64,000 nt of DNA, from positions 8,922-72,921 of the forward strand of contig DASPIU010000029.1 in the NCBI GenBank assembly GCA_035629025.1. The letters run 5' to 3'. A program made the translations under genes and the position numbers. Source of the stretch: Stenotrophomonas_A sp035629025. Its GTDB lineage: Bacteria; Pseudomonadota; Gammaproteobacteria; Xanthomonadales; Xanthomonadaceae. The notes below the pieces were generated by a model. That model saw nothing but the letters and a program-made list of their open reading frames with translations, was not told the origin of the DNA and made no database searches. Below, in pieces: positions 40,552-49,165 of the stretch. Position 1 is the first letter of the stretch. Each line of letters starts with the position of its first letter.

Positions 40552-42414
40552 TCAACGATAGCCAGCAGCCTGCAGTTCAAACAACTCCGCGTAGCGCCCG
40601 CCGGCGGCCATCAGCTGCTCATGGGTGCCGGCTGCCTCGATGCGGCCGTTGGCCAGCACCAGGATGCGGTCGGCCATGCGCACGCTGGAAAAGCGGTGCG
40701 AGATCAGCACCGCGGTGCGCTGCGAGGACAGTTCCTTGAAGCGCTGGAATACCTCGTACTCGGCGCGCGCATCGAGCGCGGCGGTGGGTTCGTCGAGGAT
40801 CATCACCTGCGCATCGCGCAGGTAGGCGCGGGCGATGGCGATCTTCTGCCACTGCCCGCCGGACAGGTCCACGCCGGTCTTGAAGCGGCGGCCGATCAGC
40901 TGTTCATAGCCGTGCGGCAGCTGTTCGATCACCTCGTCGGCGAGCGCGCGGCGCGCGGCGGCCTGGATGCGCGGAGCATCGTCCATCGCCGCGACCAGGC
41001 CCACGCCGATGTTCTCGCCGGCGCTGAGGTGGTAGCGCACGAAGTCCTGGAAGATCACGCCCATGTTCGCGCGCAGGTCATCCAGGTCGTAGTCGCGCAG
41101 GTCGCGGCCGTCGAGCAGGATGCGGCCTTCGTCCGGGTCGTACAGCCGCGCCAGCAGCTTGACCAGCGTGGTCTTGCCGGCGCCGTTCTCGCCGACCAGG
41201 GCCAGCACTTCGCCAGCGCGCAGCTCGAAGTCCAGATGGCGCACGGCCCATTGTTCGGCGTCGGGATAGCGGAAGCCGACGTTCTCGAACACGAAGCCGC
41301 GCGTGATCGGCCGTGGCACCGCCACCGCGCCGGGCCGCGAGACGATCTCCGGTTCGATGGCGAAGAACGAGAACAGATCGTCCAGGTACAAGGCCTGGCC
41401 GGCGACCTGCGAAAAGCCGATCAGCAGGCCCTCCAGCAACTGGCGCAGGCGCAGGAAGCTGCCGGCCAGGAAGGTGAGGTCGCCGATGCTGAAATCGCCG
41501 CGGATGGTGCGCCAGGCGATATAGGCGTAGGCGACGTAATAGCCCAGCGTGCCCAGTGCCGCCAGCAGCGTGCCCCATAGCGCGCGCTTGCGCGCCAGGG
41601 CACGGTTGGCGCGGTAGTAGCGCTCGGCGAGTTGGCGGTAGCGGGCGATCAGGAAGTCGTGGAGGTTGAAGATCTTCACTTCCTTGGCCGTCTCGACGCT
41701 GGCGCCGACCTGGCGCAGGTAGTCGAGCTCGCGCCGCTCCGGCGTCCACTGGTAGTTGAGCGAATAGCCCAGGGCGTTGAAGTGCGATTCGCCAATGAAC
41801 GCCGGCACCAGGGCCAGCGCCAGCAAGGCCATCAGCCATGGCGCATAGACCAGCAGACCGACGGCGAAACTGGCGACGGTGATCGCGTCCTGCAGCTGGC
41901 CGAACAGCTGGCTCATCAGGTTCATGCGGCCCATGCTCTGACGGCGCGCGCGGTCGAGCCGGTCCTGCAGCTCGGGATCTTCGAAATCCTCCAGGTCCAG
42001 CTGCGCGGCGTGCGCCATCAGGCGCACGCTGGTGGCGTTGTTGAACAGTTCCGAGAGCAGGTTGTCGGCATAGGCGACGAGCCGGCCGAGCAGGTCCGAG
42101 CCGATCGCCAGCGCCAGCTCCAGCCCCAGCAGACCCAGCAGGTGGTCGAGCTGGCCGCTGGCCAGTGCCTGGTCCAGCGCGTGCAGGCCCGGTTGCACGC
42201 CGGCCAGGCGGATCGCCTCGTCGATGATCAGCTTGCCGATGTACAGCGTGGCCACGGGCATCAGCGCGCGCAGCAGGCGCAGGCCGAGGCTGGTGAGGGT
42301 CAGGCCGGGGCTGGTTTCCCAGATCTGCCGCAGGAATGGCGGCAGGTTGCGCAGGGCGTGGAAGCGTTCGCGCAGGCTGGGCTGGCGGGCGGGGGCGGCG
42401 GCAGCTGGGGTCAT
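40552..42414 (-). CDS. ABC exporter, fused membrane and ATPase domains
   Basis: 620 residues. A six-helix membrane domain (about 35-340) with the coupling region, then one ATPase domain with Walker A GENGAGKTT, Q-loop FQDFVRYHLS, signature LSGGQWQK, Walker B VMILDEPTAALD and the H-loop ISHRFSSV. It works as a homodimer; substrate not deducible. In this group similar genes are annotated as lipid or peptide exporters. It probably shares a transcript with the downstream sugar dehydrogenase. Confidence 0.9.
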   Translation of the reverse strand: MTPAAAAPARQPSLRERFHALRNLPPFLRQIWETSPGLTLTSLGLRLLRALMPVATLYIGKLIIDEAIRLAGVQPGLHALDQALASGQLDHLLGLLGLELALAIGSDLLGRLVAYADNLLSELFNNATSVRLMAHAAQLDLEDFEDPELQDRLDRARRQSMGRMNLMSQLFGQLQDAITVASFAVGLLVYAPWLMALLALALVPAFIGESHFNALGYSLNYQWTPERRELDYLRQVGASVETAKEVKIFNLHDFLIARYRQLAERYYRANRALARKRALWGTLLAALGTLGYYVAYAYIAWRTIRGDFSIGDLTFLAGSFLRLRQLLEGLLIGFSQVAGQALYLDDLFSFFAIEPEIVSRPGAVAVPRPITRGFVFENVGFRYPDAEQWAVRHLDFELRAGEVLALVGENGAGKTTLVKLLARLYDPDEGRILLDGRDLRDYDLDDLRANMGVIFQDFVRYHLSAGENIGVGLVAAMDDAPRIQAAARRALADEVIEQLPHGYEQLIGRRFKTGVDLSGGQWQKIAIARAYLRDAQVMILDEPTAALDARAEYEVFQRFKELSSQRTAVLISHRFSSVRMADRILVLANGRIEAAGTHEQLMAAGGRYAELFELQAAGYR

Positions 42415-42517
42415 GCGGCGATTGTCGCGGCAAAGGCGCCCGCGCGGCAGCCGGGTGCGCGCATGCGCCGCGCCTCAGTTGCGCCAGGACGCATCCGGCA
42501 GGCGTGCGGCGCAGGCA

Positions 42518-42901
42518 TTACTTCGATTGCGTGGATTTTCCGGACTTGCCGTAGTTGCCGGAGTCCTGCGTACGCGGCGCCTCGGTCGGGCCGGTGGATT
42601 CATCCGGGTCCAGCGTGCGCACCGCTTCGCCGCGCGGGCCGAAGCTGTCGGCGCCATCGTCGTAGCGGATCAGGTTGCGCACCGCACGTACGCCGGGCAG
42701 GGCGGCGACGCATTGCTCGGCCAGTTCGCGCATCTGTGGCTCGGGCACTTCGCCGGTCAGGGTGACTTCGCCGTCGCTGACCTGGGCCAGGATTTCGGCC
42801 GCCTCGATGCGTTCGTCGCGGGCAAGGGTCACGGCGATGTCGTCGCCGATCAGGCTGTCGGAGCGGATGCCGCGGGCATCGTTCTGGTTTTCGCGGGTCA
42901 T
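42518..42901 (-). CDS. BON-domain protein
   Basis: 127 residues. One BON domain (about 15-80): DIAVTLARDERIEAAEILAQ, then VTLTGEVPEPQMRELAEQCV and VRAVRNLI. The C-terminal 45 residues are polar and low in complexity (Thr, Ser, Gly, Lys). BON domains are thought to bind phospholipids or other ligands in the envelope, but no signal peptide is seen here, so it may be cytoplasmic. Start ATG 42901. Confidence 0.88.
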   Translation of the reverse strand: MTRENQNDARGIRSDSLIGDDIAVTLARDERIEAAEILAQVSDGEVTLTGEVPEPQMRELAEQCVAALPGVRAVRNLIRYDDGADSFGPRGEAVRTLDPDESTGPTEAPRTQDSGNYGKSGKSTQSK

Positions 42902-42968
42902 GGCGGGCTCGCTGCAAGGGCTGGCCCGCAGTCTTGCGCCGGCGTCGTGACGGCAGCGCAAAACGGGC

Positions 42969-43859
42969 TCATTCGTCCAGGCGCAGGGTCAGGCACTTGG
43001 CCGCGCCGCCGGATTTGAGGAACTCGTCCAGCGGGGTTTCCAGCGTGGTGTAACCCCAGGCGGCCAGCGCGCCACGCAGCGCGGCGCTGGCGCGGTTGAG
43101 CAGCAGCACGCGGTCCAGGTCCACCGCGTTGCAGGCAAAGGCCAGCGCGTCCTGCTCGGTCACGGCAATGCGCTGCTGTGGCGGGATGCGCGCGGCGATC
43201 TGCGCCTGTGCGGCTTCGTCGAAGGCTGCCGGGTAGTAGAGCAGGCGGCCATCGCGCAGCGGGCAGAAGCAGGTGTCCAGGTGATAGAAGCGCGCATCGA
43301 CCAGGCGCAGCGGCACCACCTCCACACCCAGCATGCGTTGCAGTTCCGGTGCCACGGCGGCATCGCTGCGGTGGCCGTGGCCCAGCCACAGCAGACCGGG
43401 CCGGCCGCGGTCGAACAGCGCATCGCCGGCGCCTTCAAAGTACAGCGGCTCGGGCAACGGGCGGATGCGCATGCCGGCGCGGCGGAACCAGTCGATGCAC
43501 AGCGGCTCTTCGCCACTGCGTTCGGCATGGCGAAAACGGCTGGGCACGAAGTCGTTGCCGCGCACCAGCCCGGCGTTCGCGGTGAAGACCAGGTCCGGCA
43601 GGCCGGGGGCCGGGGGCAGCAACGCGATGTCGGCATGCTCGGCCAGCCGCGCGTGCAGGGCGCGCCATTGCAGCGCGGCGCGCTGGCGGTCGGCATGGTG
43701 GACGTGACCAGCCATCCACGGGTTGATGACGTAGTCCACGGCGAAGTGATCGGGCGCGCACAGCAGCAGGCGGTGGCGCGCGGCGGCGAGGTCGTCGTTG
43801 GCGGCGGGAGGCAGTTCGTGGTCGCTGCCGGGTGCTGGCAGGCCGTGCTTGAGATCCAT
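42969..43859 (-). CDS. Dimethylargininase/arginine deiminase-like amidinotransferase-fold enzyme
   Basis: 296 residues. Guanidino-group-modifying fold with LPDLVFTANAGLVRGNDFV (substrate-binding Asp/Asn), EGAGDALFD, the catalytic His in FYHLDTCFCPL and the nucleophile Cys in GGAAKCLTLRL at the C-terminus. It should hydrolyse methylarginine or a related guanidine to citrulline plus an amine. ATG 43859 has GGAG upstream; ATG 43874 is also possible. Confidence 0.87.
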   Translation of the reverse strand: MDLKHGLPAPGSDHELPPAANDDLAAARHRLLLCAPDHFAVDYVINPWMAGHVHHADRQRAALQWRALHARLAEHADIALLPPAPGLPDLVFTANAGLVRGNDFVPSRFRHAERSGEEPLCIDWFRRAGMRIRPLPEPLYFEGAGDALFDRGRPGLLWLGHGHRSDAAVAPELQRMLGVEVVPLRLVDARFYHLDTCFCPLRDGRLLYYPAAFDEAAQAQIAARIPPQQRIAVTEQDALAFACNAVDLDRVLLLNRASAALRGALAAWGYTTLETPLDEFLKSGGAAKCLTLRLDE

Positions 43860-44031
43860 TGCTGCGCTCCGCATTCGGGGAGCGTTGAACCTAGCGGCGG
43901 CGTATTGCACGCAGGTGTCCGCAGGCGGCGGCCCCGGCGGGGCTGCGCCTGAACCGGTTGCAGCGGCCCGCGGCGGGGGGTGGAACAGGCCGTGCCGATC
44001 CCGGTCCTCCGGCCGCGCTGGCGCTTTGGCT

Positions 44032-44037
44032 TAAAAT
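44032..44037 (+). promoter_or_regulatory. -10 box of the fumarase gene
   Basis: TAAAAT, 50 bp before the GTG start; no good -35. Confidence 0.45.
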
Positions 44038-44087
44038 GCTCCGGCTAACCCTTCGTCAGCCTCCCGCAAGCCTCCCAAGAGCCAGCC

Positions 44088-45611
44088 GTGACCCCGATCA
44101 AGCAGGAAGACCTCATCCAGAGCGTCGCCGATGCGTTGCAGTACATCAGCTACTACCACCCGGTCGACTACATCAAGAACCTGTCCGCCGCCTATGAGCG
44201 CGAACAGTCGCCCGCGGCCAAGGACGCGATCGCGCAGATCCTGATCAACTCGCGCATGTGCGCCGAGGGCCACCGGCCGATCTGCCAGGACACGGGTATC
44301 GTCACCGTGTTCCTGGAAATCGGCATGGACGTGCAGTGGGTCGATGCGACGATGGGCGTGGAAGACATGGTCAACGAGGGCGTGCGCCGCGCCTACAACC
44401 ACCCGGACAACAAGCTGCGCGCCAGCGTGCTGGCCGACCCGGCCGGCAAGCGCCAGAACACGCGCGACAACACGCCGGCGGTGGTCAACGTCAAGGTGGT
44501 GCCGGGCGGCAGCGTGGACGTGATCGTGGCGGCCAAGGGCGGTGGCTCGGAAGCCAAGAGCAAGTTCGCCATGCTCAACCCGTCCGATTCGATCGTGGAC
44601 TGGGTGTTGAAGACGGTGCCGACGATGGGCGCCGGCTGGTGCCCGCCGGGCATGCTCGGCATCGGCATCGGCGGCACCGCGGAGAAGGCGATGCTGCTGG
44701 CCAAGGAAGCGTTGATGGAGCCGATCGACATCGTTGATCTGCAGGCGCGCGGCGCCAGCAACCGGGTCGAGGAGCTGCGCCTGGAGCTGTACGAGAAGGT
44801 CAACGCGCTGGGCATCGGCGCGCAGGGCCTGGGCGGGCTGACCACGGTGCTGGACATCAAGATCAAGGATTACCCCACGCACGCGGCGAACCTGCCGGTG
44901 GCGCTGATCCCGAATTGCGCGGCAACGCGGCATGCGCACTTCACGCTGGATGGCAGTGGCCCGGTGGCGCTGGAGCCGCCATCGCTGGAGGACTGGCCGA
45001 AGCTGACGTACAACCCGCAGAACGCGCGGCGGGTGAATCTGGACACGATCAGTCGCGAGGAGGTGGCGCAGTTCAAGCCGGGCGAGGTGCTGTTGCTCAA
45101 TGGCAAGCTGCTGACCGGCCGCGACGCGGCGCACAAGCGGATGATCGACATGCTCAACCGGGGCGAGAAGCTGCCGGTGGATTTCACCAACCGCTTCATC
45201 TACTACGTGGGGCCGGTGGATCCGGTGCGCGACGAGGTGGTGGGGCCGGCGGGGCCGACGACGGCTACGCGCATGGACAAGTTCACGCGGCAGATGCTGG
45301 AGCAGACGGGTCTGCTGGGCATGGTGGGCAAGTCCGAGCGCGGCGATGCGGCGATCGATGCGATCCGCGACAACAAGGCGGTGTATCTGATGGCGGTGGG
45401 CGGTTCGGCCTATCTGGTGTCCAAGGCGATCAAGGCGAGCCGGGTGCTGGCGTTCGAGGATCTGGGCATGGAGGCGATCTACGAGTTCGAGGTCAAGGAC
45501 ATGCCGGTGACGGTGGCTGTGGATTCGGCGGGCACGTCGGTGCACAAGACCGGGCCGCGGGAATGGCAGGCGCGTATTGGCAAGATTCCTGTGGTGGTTG
45601 AGGCGGTTTGA
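44088..45611 (+). CDS. Fumarate hydratase, class I (iron-sulphur)
   Basis: 507 residues, a one-chain class I fumarase of the FumA/FumB type. The N-terminal domain carries C66 (RPICQDTG), GWCPPGM and NCAATRH, which supply the 4Fe-4S ligands; the C-terminal beta domain is complete (VGPVDPVRDEVVGPAGPTT). It interconverts fumarate and malate in the citric acid cycle. GTG 44088 matches the family N-terminus (TPIKQEDLIQSVADALQ). Confidence 0.95.
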   Translation: MTPIKQEDLIQSVADALQYISYYHPVDYIKNLSAAYEREQSPAAKDAIAQILINSRMCAEGHRPICQDTGIVTVFLEIGMDVQWVDATMGVEDMVNEGVRRAYNHPDNKLRASVLADPAGKRQNTRDNTPAVVNVKVVPGGSVDVIVAAKGGGSEAKSKFAMLNPSDSIVDWVLKTVPTMGAGWCPPGMLGIGIGGTAEKAMLLAKEALMEPIDIVDLQARGASNRVEELRLELYEKVNALGIGAQGLGGLTTVLDIKIKDYPTHAANLPVALIPNCAATRHAHFTLDGSGPVALEPPSLEDWPKLTYNPQNARRVNLDTISREEVAQFKPGEVLLLNGKLLTGRDAAHKRMIDMLNRGEKLPVDFTNRFIYYVGPVDPVRDEVVGPAGPTTATRMDKFTRQMLEQTGLLGMVGKSERGDAAIDAIRDNKAVYLMAVGGSAYLVSKAIKASRVLAFEDLGMEAIYEFEVKDMPVTVAVDSAGTSVHKTGPREWQARIGKIPVVVEAV

Positions 45612-45689
45612 TTGGCCTGTGCGGGGTCGGCTCGGTCTGCGGGTTCTGCGGCCTGCGAGGTTGATCGGCTCGCTTGGGTTCTGCGCGCG

Positions 45690-45795
45690 GCATCCGGGGG
45701 CAGGCCCTGCCAGGACACGCCGTGAATCCGTCCCTGGAGGCTCGTAGGCAACATCCATGTTGCCTACGGTCCTGGCAGGGCCTGCCCCCGAATGC
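45690..45795. repeat. Multi-hairpin repeat, family B, copy 2
   Basis: 106 bp, inverted relative to copy 1. Outer arms 45690-45715 and 45770-45795; inner hairpin GTAGGCAACAT-CC-ATGTTGCCTAC. Differences from copy 1 in the outer arms are paired: GGGCGC to GGGGGC on one side and GCGCCC to GCCCCC on the other. Confidence 0.85.
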
Positions 45796-45875
45796 CCGAC
45801 AGATCGGCGGCGTCGGATGGGAAGAGCGGGGCGCGCCGCCTGAAGGCGGCGAACCGCGGTGTCGGCCGATGCCGT

Positions 45876-45899
45876 TGTAGGAGGGGCTTCAGCCCCGAC
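45876..45899. repeat. REP half-unit, family A, copy 5
   Basis: Only the GTAGGAGGGGCTTCAGCCCC arm is present, without its partner. Confidence 0.8.
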
Positions 45900-45989
45900 G
45901 CGACCAACTGGATGAACCCATGCCGTTTCCCGCTCGCGGCAGCGCTGACAGGACACTAGCCTTTGCGCTCCTGCATCGTGGCAAGCGCA

Positions 45990-46301
45990 ATGAGAAAACG
46001 TCGGGTTCTGCTTCTGGTCTGCTGGATGCTGCCGGCGCTGTGGCTCACCGGCTGCGCCGGACCGCCGCAGCCGCTGGCCGGGGGCGATCCTCAGGCCTGC
46101 ATCAACACCTGCAATGATGTGGGCAAACGTTGCCTGGGCAGTGGCGCGAGCTGCCCAGTGCGGGGGCAGCACAACTGCAAGGGCCTGGCCGACGCCAGCC
46201 AGCGCCTGGCCTGCATGAGCGAGGAGGGCGAGTGCGGGGTGTCGCGGGAGGAGCGCTGCCTGACGCTGCGGGCAAACTGCGTACAATCCTGCGGTCTGTG
46301 A
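45990..46301 (+). CDS. Small Cys-rich lipoprotein
   Basis: 103 residues. Signal MRKRRVLLLVCWMLPALWL with lipobox LTGC (Cys about 22). The mature part has about ten cysteines (CINTC, C in KRCLG, CPV, NCKG, CMS, ECGV, RCLT, NCVQSC), so it is probably a disulphide-bonded periplasmic or outer-membrane lipoprotein. I know no family name. Start ATG 45990 puts the basic n-region at the N-terminus. Confidence 0.75.
   Translation: MRKRRVLLLVCWMLPALWLTGCAGPPQPLAGGDPQACINTCNDVGKRCLGSGASCPVRGQHNCKGLADASQRLACMSEEGECGVSREERCLTLRANCVQSCGL
46282..46287 (+). promoter_or_regulatory. -10 box of the GST gene at 46318
   Basis: TACAAT inside the end of the upstream lipoprotein gene, 30 bp before the next ATG. 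It suggests the GST has its own promoter as well as read-through. Confidence 0.4.
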
Positions 46302-46317
46302 AGCGGGGGAGCCGCCG

Positions 46318-46953
46318 ATGAGTGCCGTCCTGTATTACTCGCCCAGTACCGCCGCGCTGGTGGTGCACTGGCTGTTGATCGAGCTGGATATCGCGCATGA
46401 GTTGCGCCTGGTCGATGTCGAGAAGGGCGAGCAGAAGCGGGCGGATTACCTGGCGCTGAACCCTGCCGGGGTGGTGCCGACGCTGGTGCTCGACGGCCAG
46501 GTGCTGACCGAAGCGGCGGCGATTGTGATGCACCTGGCCGATCGCCATCCCGAAGCGGGCCTGGCGCCGGTGCCGGGCAGCGCGGAACGGGCCGACTACT
46601 ACCGCTGGATGTTCTGGTGCGCCAATACGCTGCAGCCGGCTTACCGCGCGTGGTTCTATCCGCATGAGCCGGCCGGCGCGGGCCAGGAACAGGCGGTGCG
46701 CGCGCAGGCCCGCATGGCCATCGAAGCGGCGTGGGAGCGCGTGGCCACGCATCTGCGGGCACACGGGCCATATCTGCTGGGCGCGCGGCCCTGTGCCGCG
46801 GATTTCCTGCTGACGATGCTGATGCGCTGGTCGCGCAACATGCCGCGGCCGGTCGACGACTGGCCCGTCCTGCACGATTACGCGCGGCGGATGAAGGACC
46901 GCCCCGCGTTTGCCGAAACCTACCGCCGCGAAGGGCTCAGCGACTGGACCTGA
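46318..46953 (+). CDS. Glutathione S-transferase family protein
   Basis: 211 residues. Thioredoxin-like N-terminal domain (MSAVLYYSPSTAALVVHWLL, with LNPAGVVPTLVLDGQVLTEAAAI) and helical C-terminal domain with YLLGARPCAADFLLTMLM. The first-loop Ser/Thr of SPSTAA is the likely catalytic region. GGGGGAG precedes the ATG. It differs clearly from the GSTs at 9541 and 57368. Confidence 0.9.
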   Translation: MSAVLYYSPSTAALVVHWLLIELDIAHELRLVDVEKGEQKRADYLALNPAGVVPTLVLDGQVLTEAAAIVMHLADRHPEAGLAPVPGSAERADYYRWMFWCANTLQPAYRAWFYPHEPAGAGQEQAVRAQARMAIEAAWERVATHLRAHGPYLLGARPCAADFLLTMLMRWSRNMPRPVDDWPVLHDYARRMKDRPAFAETYRREGLSDWT

Positions 46954-46971
46954 CGGTCCGGCGCCGCGCCC

Positions 46972-48093
46972 TCAGAACCACTCCAGCAGCGACACGCCCA
47001 CGCCGATGTAGGTCGCGCGGTGGTTGTAGTCGATCAGGCTTTCGCCATAGCCGTCGAACACCTGCACGTGGCCGCGCAGCAGGTTGGTGATCGGAAATCC
47101 ATAGTCGAGCTGCAGCGCGCCATGCGAGCGGTCGCCGCCGCGCAGCGAATGCCGCGCCATCAGCGAGACCTCGTGGCCGTCGCGGTTGTAGACCAGGGTG
47201 GCGTCGCCGCGACCCATGTAATCCTCGATGTCCGGATTGTTGTCGTCGCTGCGCTGTTCCTTGATGCGGAACCAGGGCCGCAGCATCAAGGCCCAGTGCT
47301 CGCGGTCCAGACCGAAATTGAGGATGACGCGGTTCCAGCTGCGTGACAGCGGGTCGCTGCGGCCGTTGGACTGGTGGTTGAGCGAAATGCCGCTCATGCG
47401 CCCGCGCCAGCCGAACAGGTCGTAGTTGTTGCGGAACACCAGCATGGCCTCGGGCTCGTAGTTGGTCTCGCGGAACGGGCGCGATTCCTCGGAGTTGTAG
47501 GCCTGCCAGCGCGAGCTCTGGGTGTAGCCGACCCAGATGTCGCCGTTGTCGTCGAACAGATCTTCGACCACCTTGGTCTTGAAGCTGAGCTGGAACTTCA
47601 GTTCGGTGTTGTCCAGCACCTGCGGGTCGGTCACGGTGTTGTTCGGGTTCGGCGAGCTGGGCGTGACATTGGTCTTGCTGGTCCAGAACGCCGGCAGCAG
47701 GTAGACCGGCTTGTAGGCGCGCAGCTGGAAGGTGCCGAGCTTGGAGTCCTTGGCCAGTTCCCAGCGGCTGTCCAGCAGCGAGCCGCGGCCGGCGTTGGCG
47801 ATGTTCTGGTCATCGCTCTTGAAGATTTCCTTGACCTGCTTGCGCTCGGCGCGGCTGTCGGTTTCGGCCAGGGTTTCGCGCTGGGTTTCCCGCGCCGCTT
47901 CGGCGGCGGCATCGGCCAGCGCGGTGTCGGCGGGGGTGTAGCCGAGCACGCGGTCGTAGCAGGCCAGGCGCAGCGCGTCGCTGGAGATGGAGGTGCAGGC
48001 GGCCGGCGTGGCTGCCTGTGGCGCGATCTCCTGCGCCTGCGCCAGCGGACTGGCGGCCAGGACGATCAACAGGCAGGGATGGGGGCGGATCAT
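46972..48093 (-). CDS. pldA: Outer-membrane phospholipase A1
   Basis: 373 residues. Signal peptide (1-20), an N-terminal extension with a Cys pair (ACTSISSDALRLACYD), then the beta-barrel. The catalytic motif NHQSNGRSDPLSRSWNR gives H240, S242 and N254, the same triad as E. coli PldA. It is dormant as a monomer and, with calcium, hydrolyses misplaced phospholipids in the outer leaflet. The C-terminus ends in Phe, as for outer-membrane barrels. Start ATG 48093. Confidence 0.94.
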   Translation of the reverse strand: MIRPHPCLLIVLAASPLAQAQEIAPQAATPAACTSISSDALRLACYDRVLGYTPADTALADAAAEAARETQRETLAETDSRAERKQVKEIFKSDDQNIANAGRGSLLDSRWELAKDSKLGTFQLRAYKPVYLLPAFWTSKTNVTPSSPNPNNTVTDPQVLDNTELKFQLSFKTKVVEDLFDDNGDIWVGYTQSSRWQAYNSEESRPFRETNYEPEAMLVFRNNYDLFGWRGRMSGISLNHQSNGRSDPLSRSWNRVILNFGLDREHWALMLRPWFRIKEQRSDDNNPDIEDYMGRGDATLVYNRDGHEVSLMARHSLRGGDRSHGALQLDYGFPITNLLRGHVQVFDGYGESLIDYNHRATYIGVGVSLLEWF

Positions 48094-48163
48094 GGCAAGC
48101 GCGACTCCATGCGGGGGCAGCGCAGAAAATACCCGATCGCGCGGCCGCCGCGTTGTGCCTGGC

Positions 48164-48649
48164 TCACAACCACCAGGCAAGCACGAACAATCCGATCATG
48201 CAGAAGCCCAGCGCGAACTTCGACGCCGTGCCGAGCAGGATGCCCAACCACGTGCCGAAGCCGACGCGGGTGGCATGGCCGACGCGGCGGCTGTGCCAGT
48301 ACTCGCCGACCCAGGCGCCGGCAAACGGCCCGACGAACAAGCCGATCGGCAGGAAGAACAGGCCGACCACCGTGCCCAGCGCCGAGCCCCACAGGGCCCA
48401 GGCGCTGGCGCCGACCCTCTGCGCCCCATACACGGTGGCCAGGAAGTCGATCAGGAAGGACAGGGCTGTAAGCAAGCCGATGAGGGTCAATGGAATCCAG
48501 CCCACGTGGGTGAAGCCATCGGCCCAGGCCGCGACCAGCAGGCCGGCAAAGACCAGTGGCAGGCCGGGCAGGGCCGGCAACACCACGCCGGCAAAGCCGA
48601 CCAGAACCAGGATGCCGGCGATCAGGTAGTAGATGAATGAGGGGTCCAT
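48164..48649 (-). CDS. DUF456 membrane protein
   Basis: 161 residues, about four to five membrane helices. The family signature GFAGVVLPALPGLPLVFAGL is at 18-37, and a Gly-rich GLFVGPFAGAWVGE segment follows near 105. The function of DUF456 is unknown. Start ATG 48649; 70 bp upstream of pldA on the same strand. Confidence 0.9.
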   Translation of the reverse strand: MDPSFIYYLIAGILVLVGFAGVVLPALPGLPLVFAGLLVAAWADGFTHVGWIPLTLIGLLTALSFLIDFLATVYGAQRVGASAWALWGSALGTVVGLFFLPIGLFVGPFAGAWVGEYWHSRRVGHATRVGFGTWLGILLGTASKFALGFCMIGLFVLAWWL

Positions 48650-48712
48650 GTCGGTCCGGTCAGGAGGTCAAACTGGGTCAAAAGGGGGTTGACAAAAGTG
48701 ATGGCGGGGTGA

Positions 48713-48741
48713 TTGACAGTCCGTTTTGCCCGGGTTAAGTT
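48713..48741 (+). promoter_or_regulatory. Sigma-70 promoter of cold-shock gene 2
   Basis: TTGACA (48713-48718), 17-bp spacer, TAAGTT (48736-48741). This is the best conventional promoter in the window. Transcription would start near 48748, giving a leader of about 140 nt. Confidence 0.75.
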
Positions 48742-48761
48742 GCAGCCGCTGCGCTTGGCAA

Positions 48762-48781
48762 GGTCACCGTGAATCGTGGCC
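48762..48781 (+). promoter_or_regulatory. Shared cold-shock leader element, copy 2
   Basis: Identical 20-mer to 9042-9061, starting about 15 nt into the predicted mRNA. The octamer CCGATCCG recurs at 48793-48800. Flanking leader sequence is not otherwise conserved. Confidence 0.7.
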
Positions 48782-48886
48782 TGATGGGTCGGCCGATCCG
48801 GGCGTCCCCCGTACCTCGCTTCCTCCTTGCAACCAGCCACCCATTGCCGTCAACCAACCGAATGTGTCGTCAGGGAGTAATGCGAG

Positions 48887-49096
48887 ATGTCAGAGCGTGA
48901 GACCGGTACCGTCAAGTGGTTCAACGATGCCAAGGGCTTCGGCTTCATCAGCCGCGAGAACGGAGAGGATGTGTTCGTCCACTTCCGCGCGATCCAGATC
49001 CAGGGCTTCAAGAGCCTGAAAGAAGGCCAGAAGGTCAGCTTCACCGTGGTGCAGGGGCAGAAGGGCCTGCAGGCCGACGCCGTGCAGCCGGCCTGA
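48887..49096 (+). CDS. Cold-shock protein (CspA family), copy 2
   Basis: 69 residues, starting SERETGTVKWFNDAKGFGFI; RNP1 KGFGFI and RNP2 VFVHF are intact. AGGGAG lies ten bases before ATG 48887. Strong promoter, long structured leader and terminator make it a single-gene transcript. It is similar to the copy at 9176, including the unusual HFRAIQ where many family members have HFSAI. Confidence 0.97.
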   Translation: MSERETGTVKWFNDAKGFGFISRENGEDVFVHFRAIQIQGFKSLKEGQKVSFTVVQGQKGLQADAVQPA

Positions 49097-49114
49097 AACC
49101 TCCGCCATGCACCC

Positions 49115-49146
49115 AGCAAAAAGGCCCGCTTGCGGGCCTTTTTGCT
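49115..49146. terminator. Bidirectional terminator after cold-shock gene 2
   Basis: Perfect 13-bp stem AGCAAAAAGGCCC/GGGCCTTTTTGCT with a 6-nt loop. A and T runs on either side suit both converging genes. Confidence 0.93.
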
Positions 49147-49165
49147 GCCGGCAGGTCGCCCTGGC

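Larger units (their letters stand above)
45612..45989. other. Repeat-bearing intergenic region after fumarase
   Basis: 378 bp without a gene. It holds family B repeat copy 2 (45690-45795) and a REP half-unit (45876-45899). No classical terminator follows the fumarase gene; these hairpins may take that part. Confidence 0.6.
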
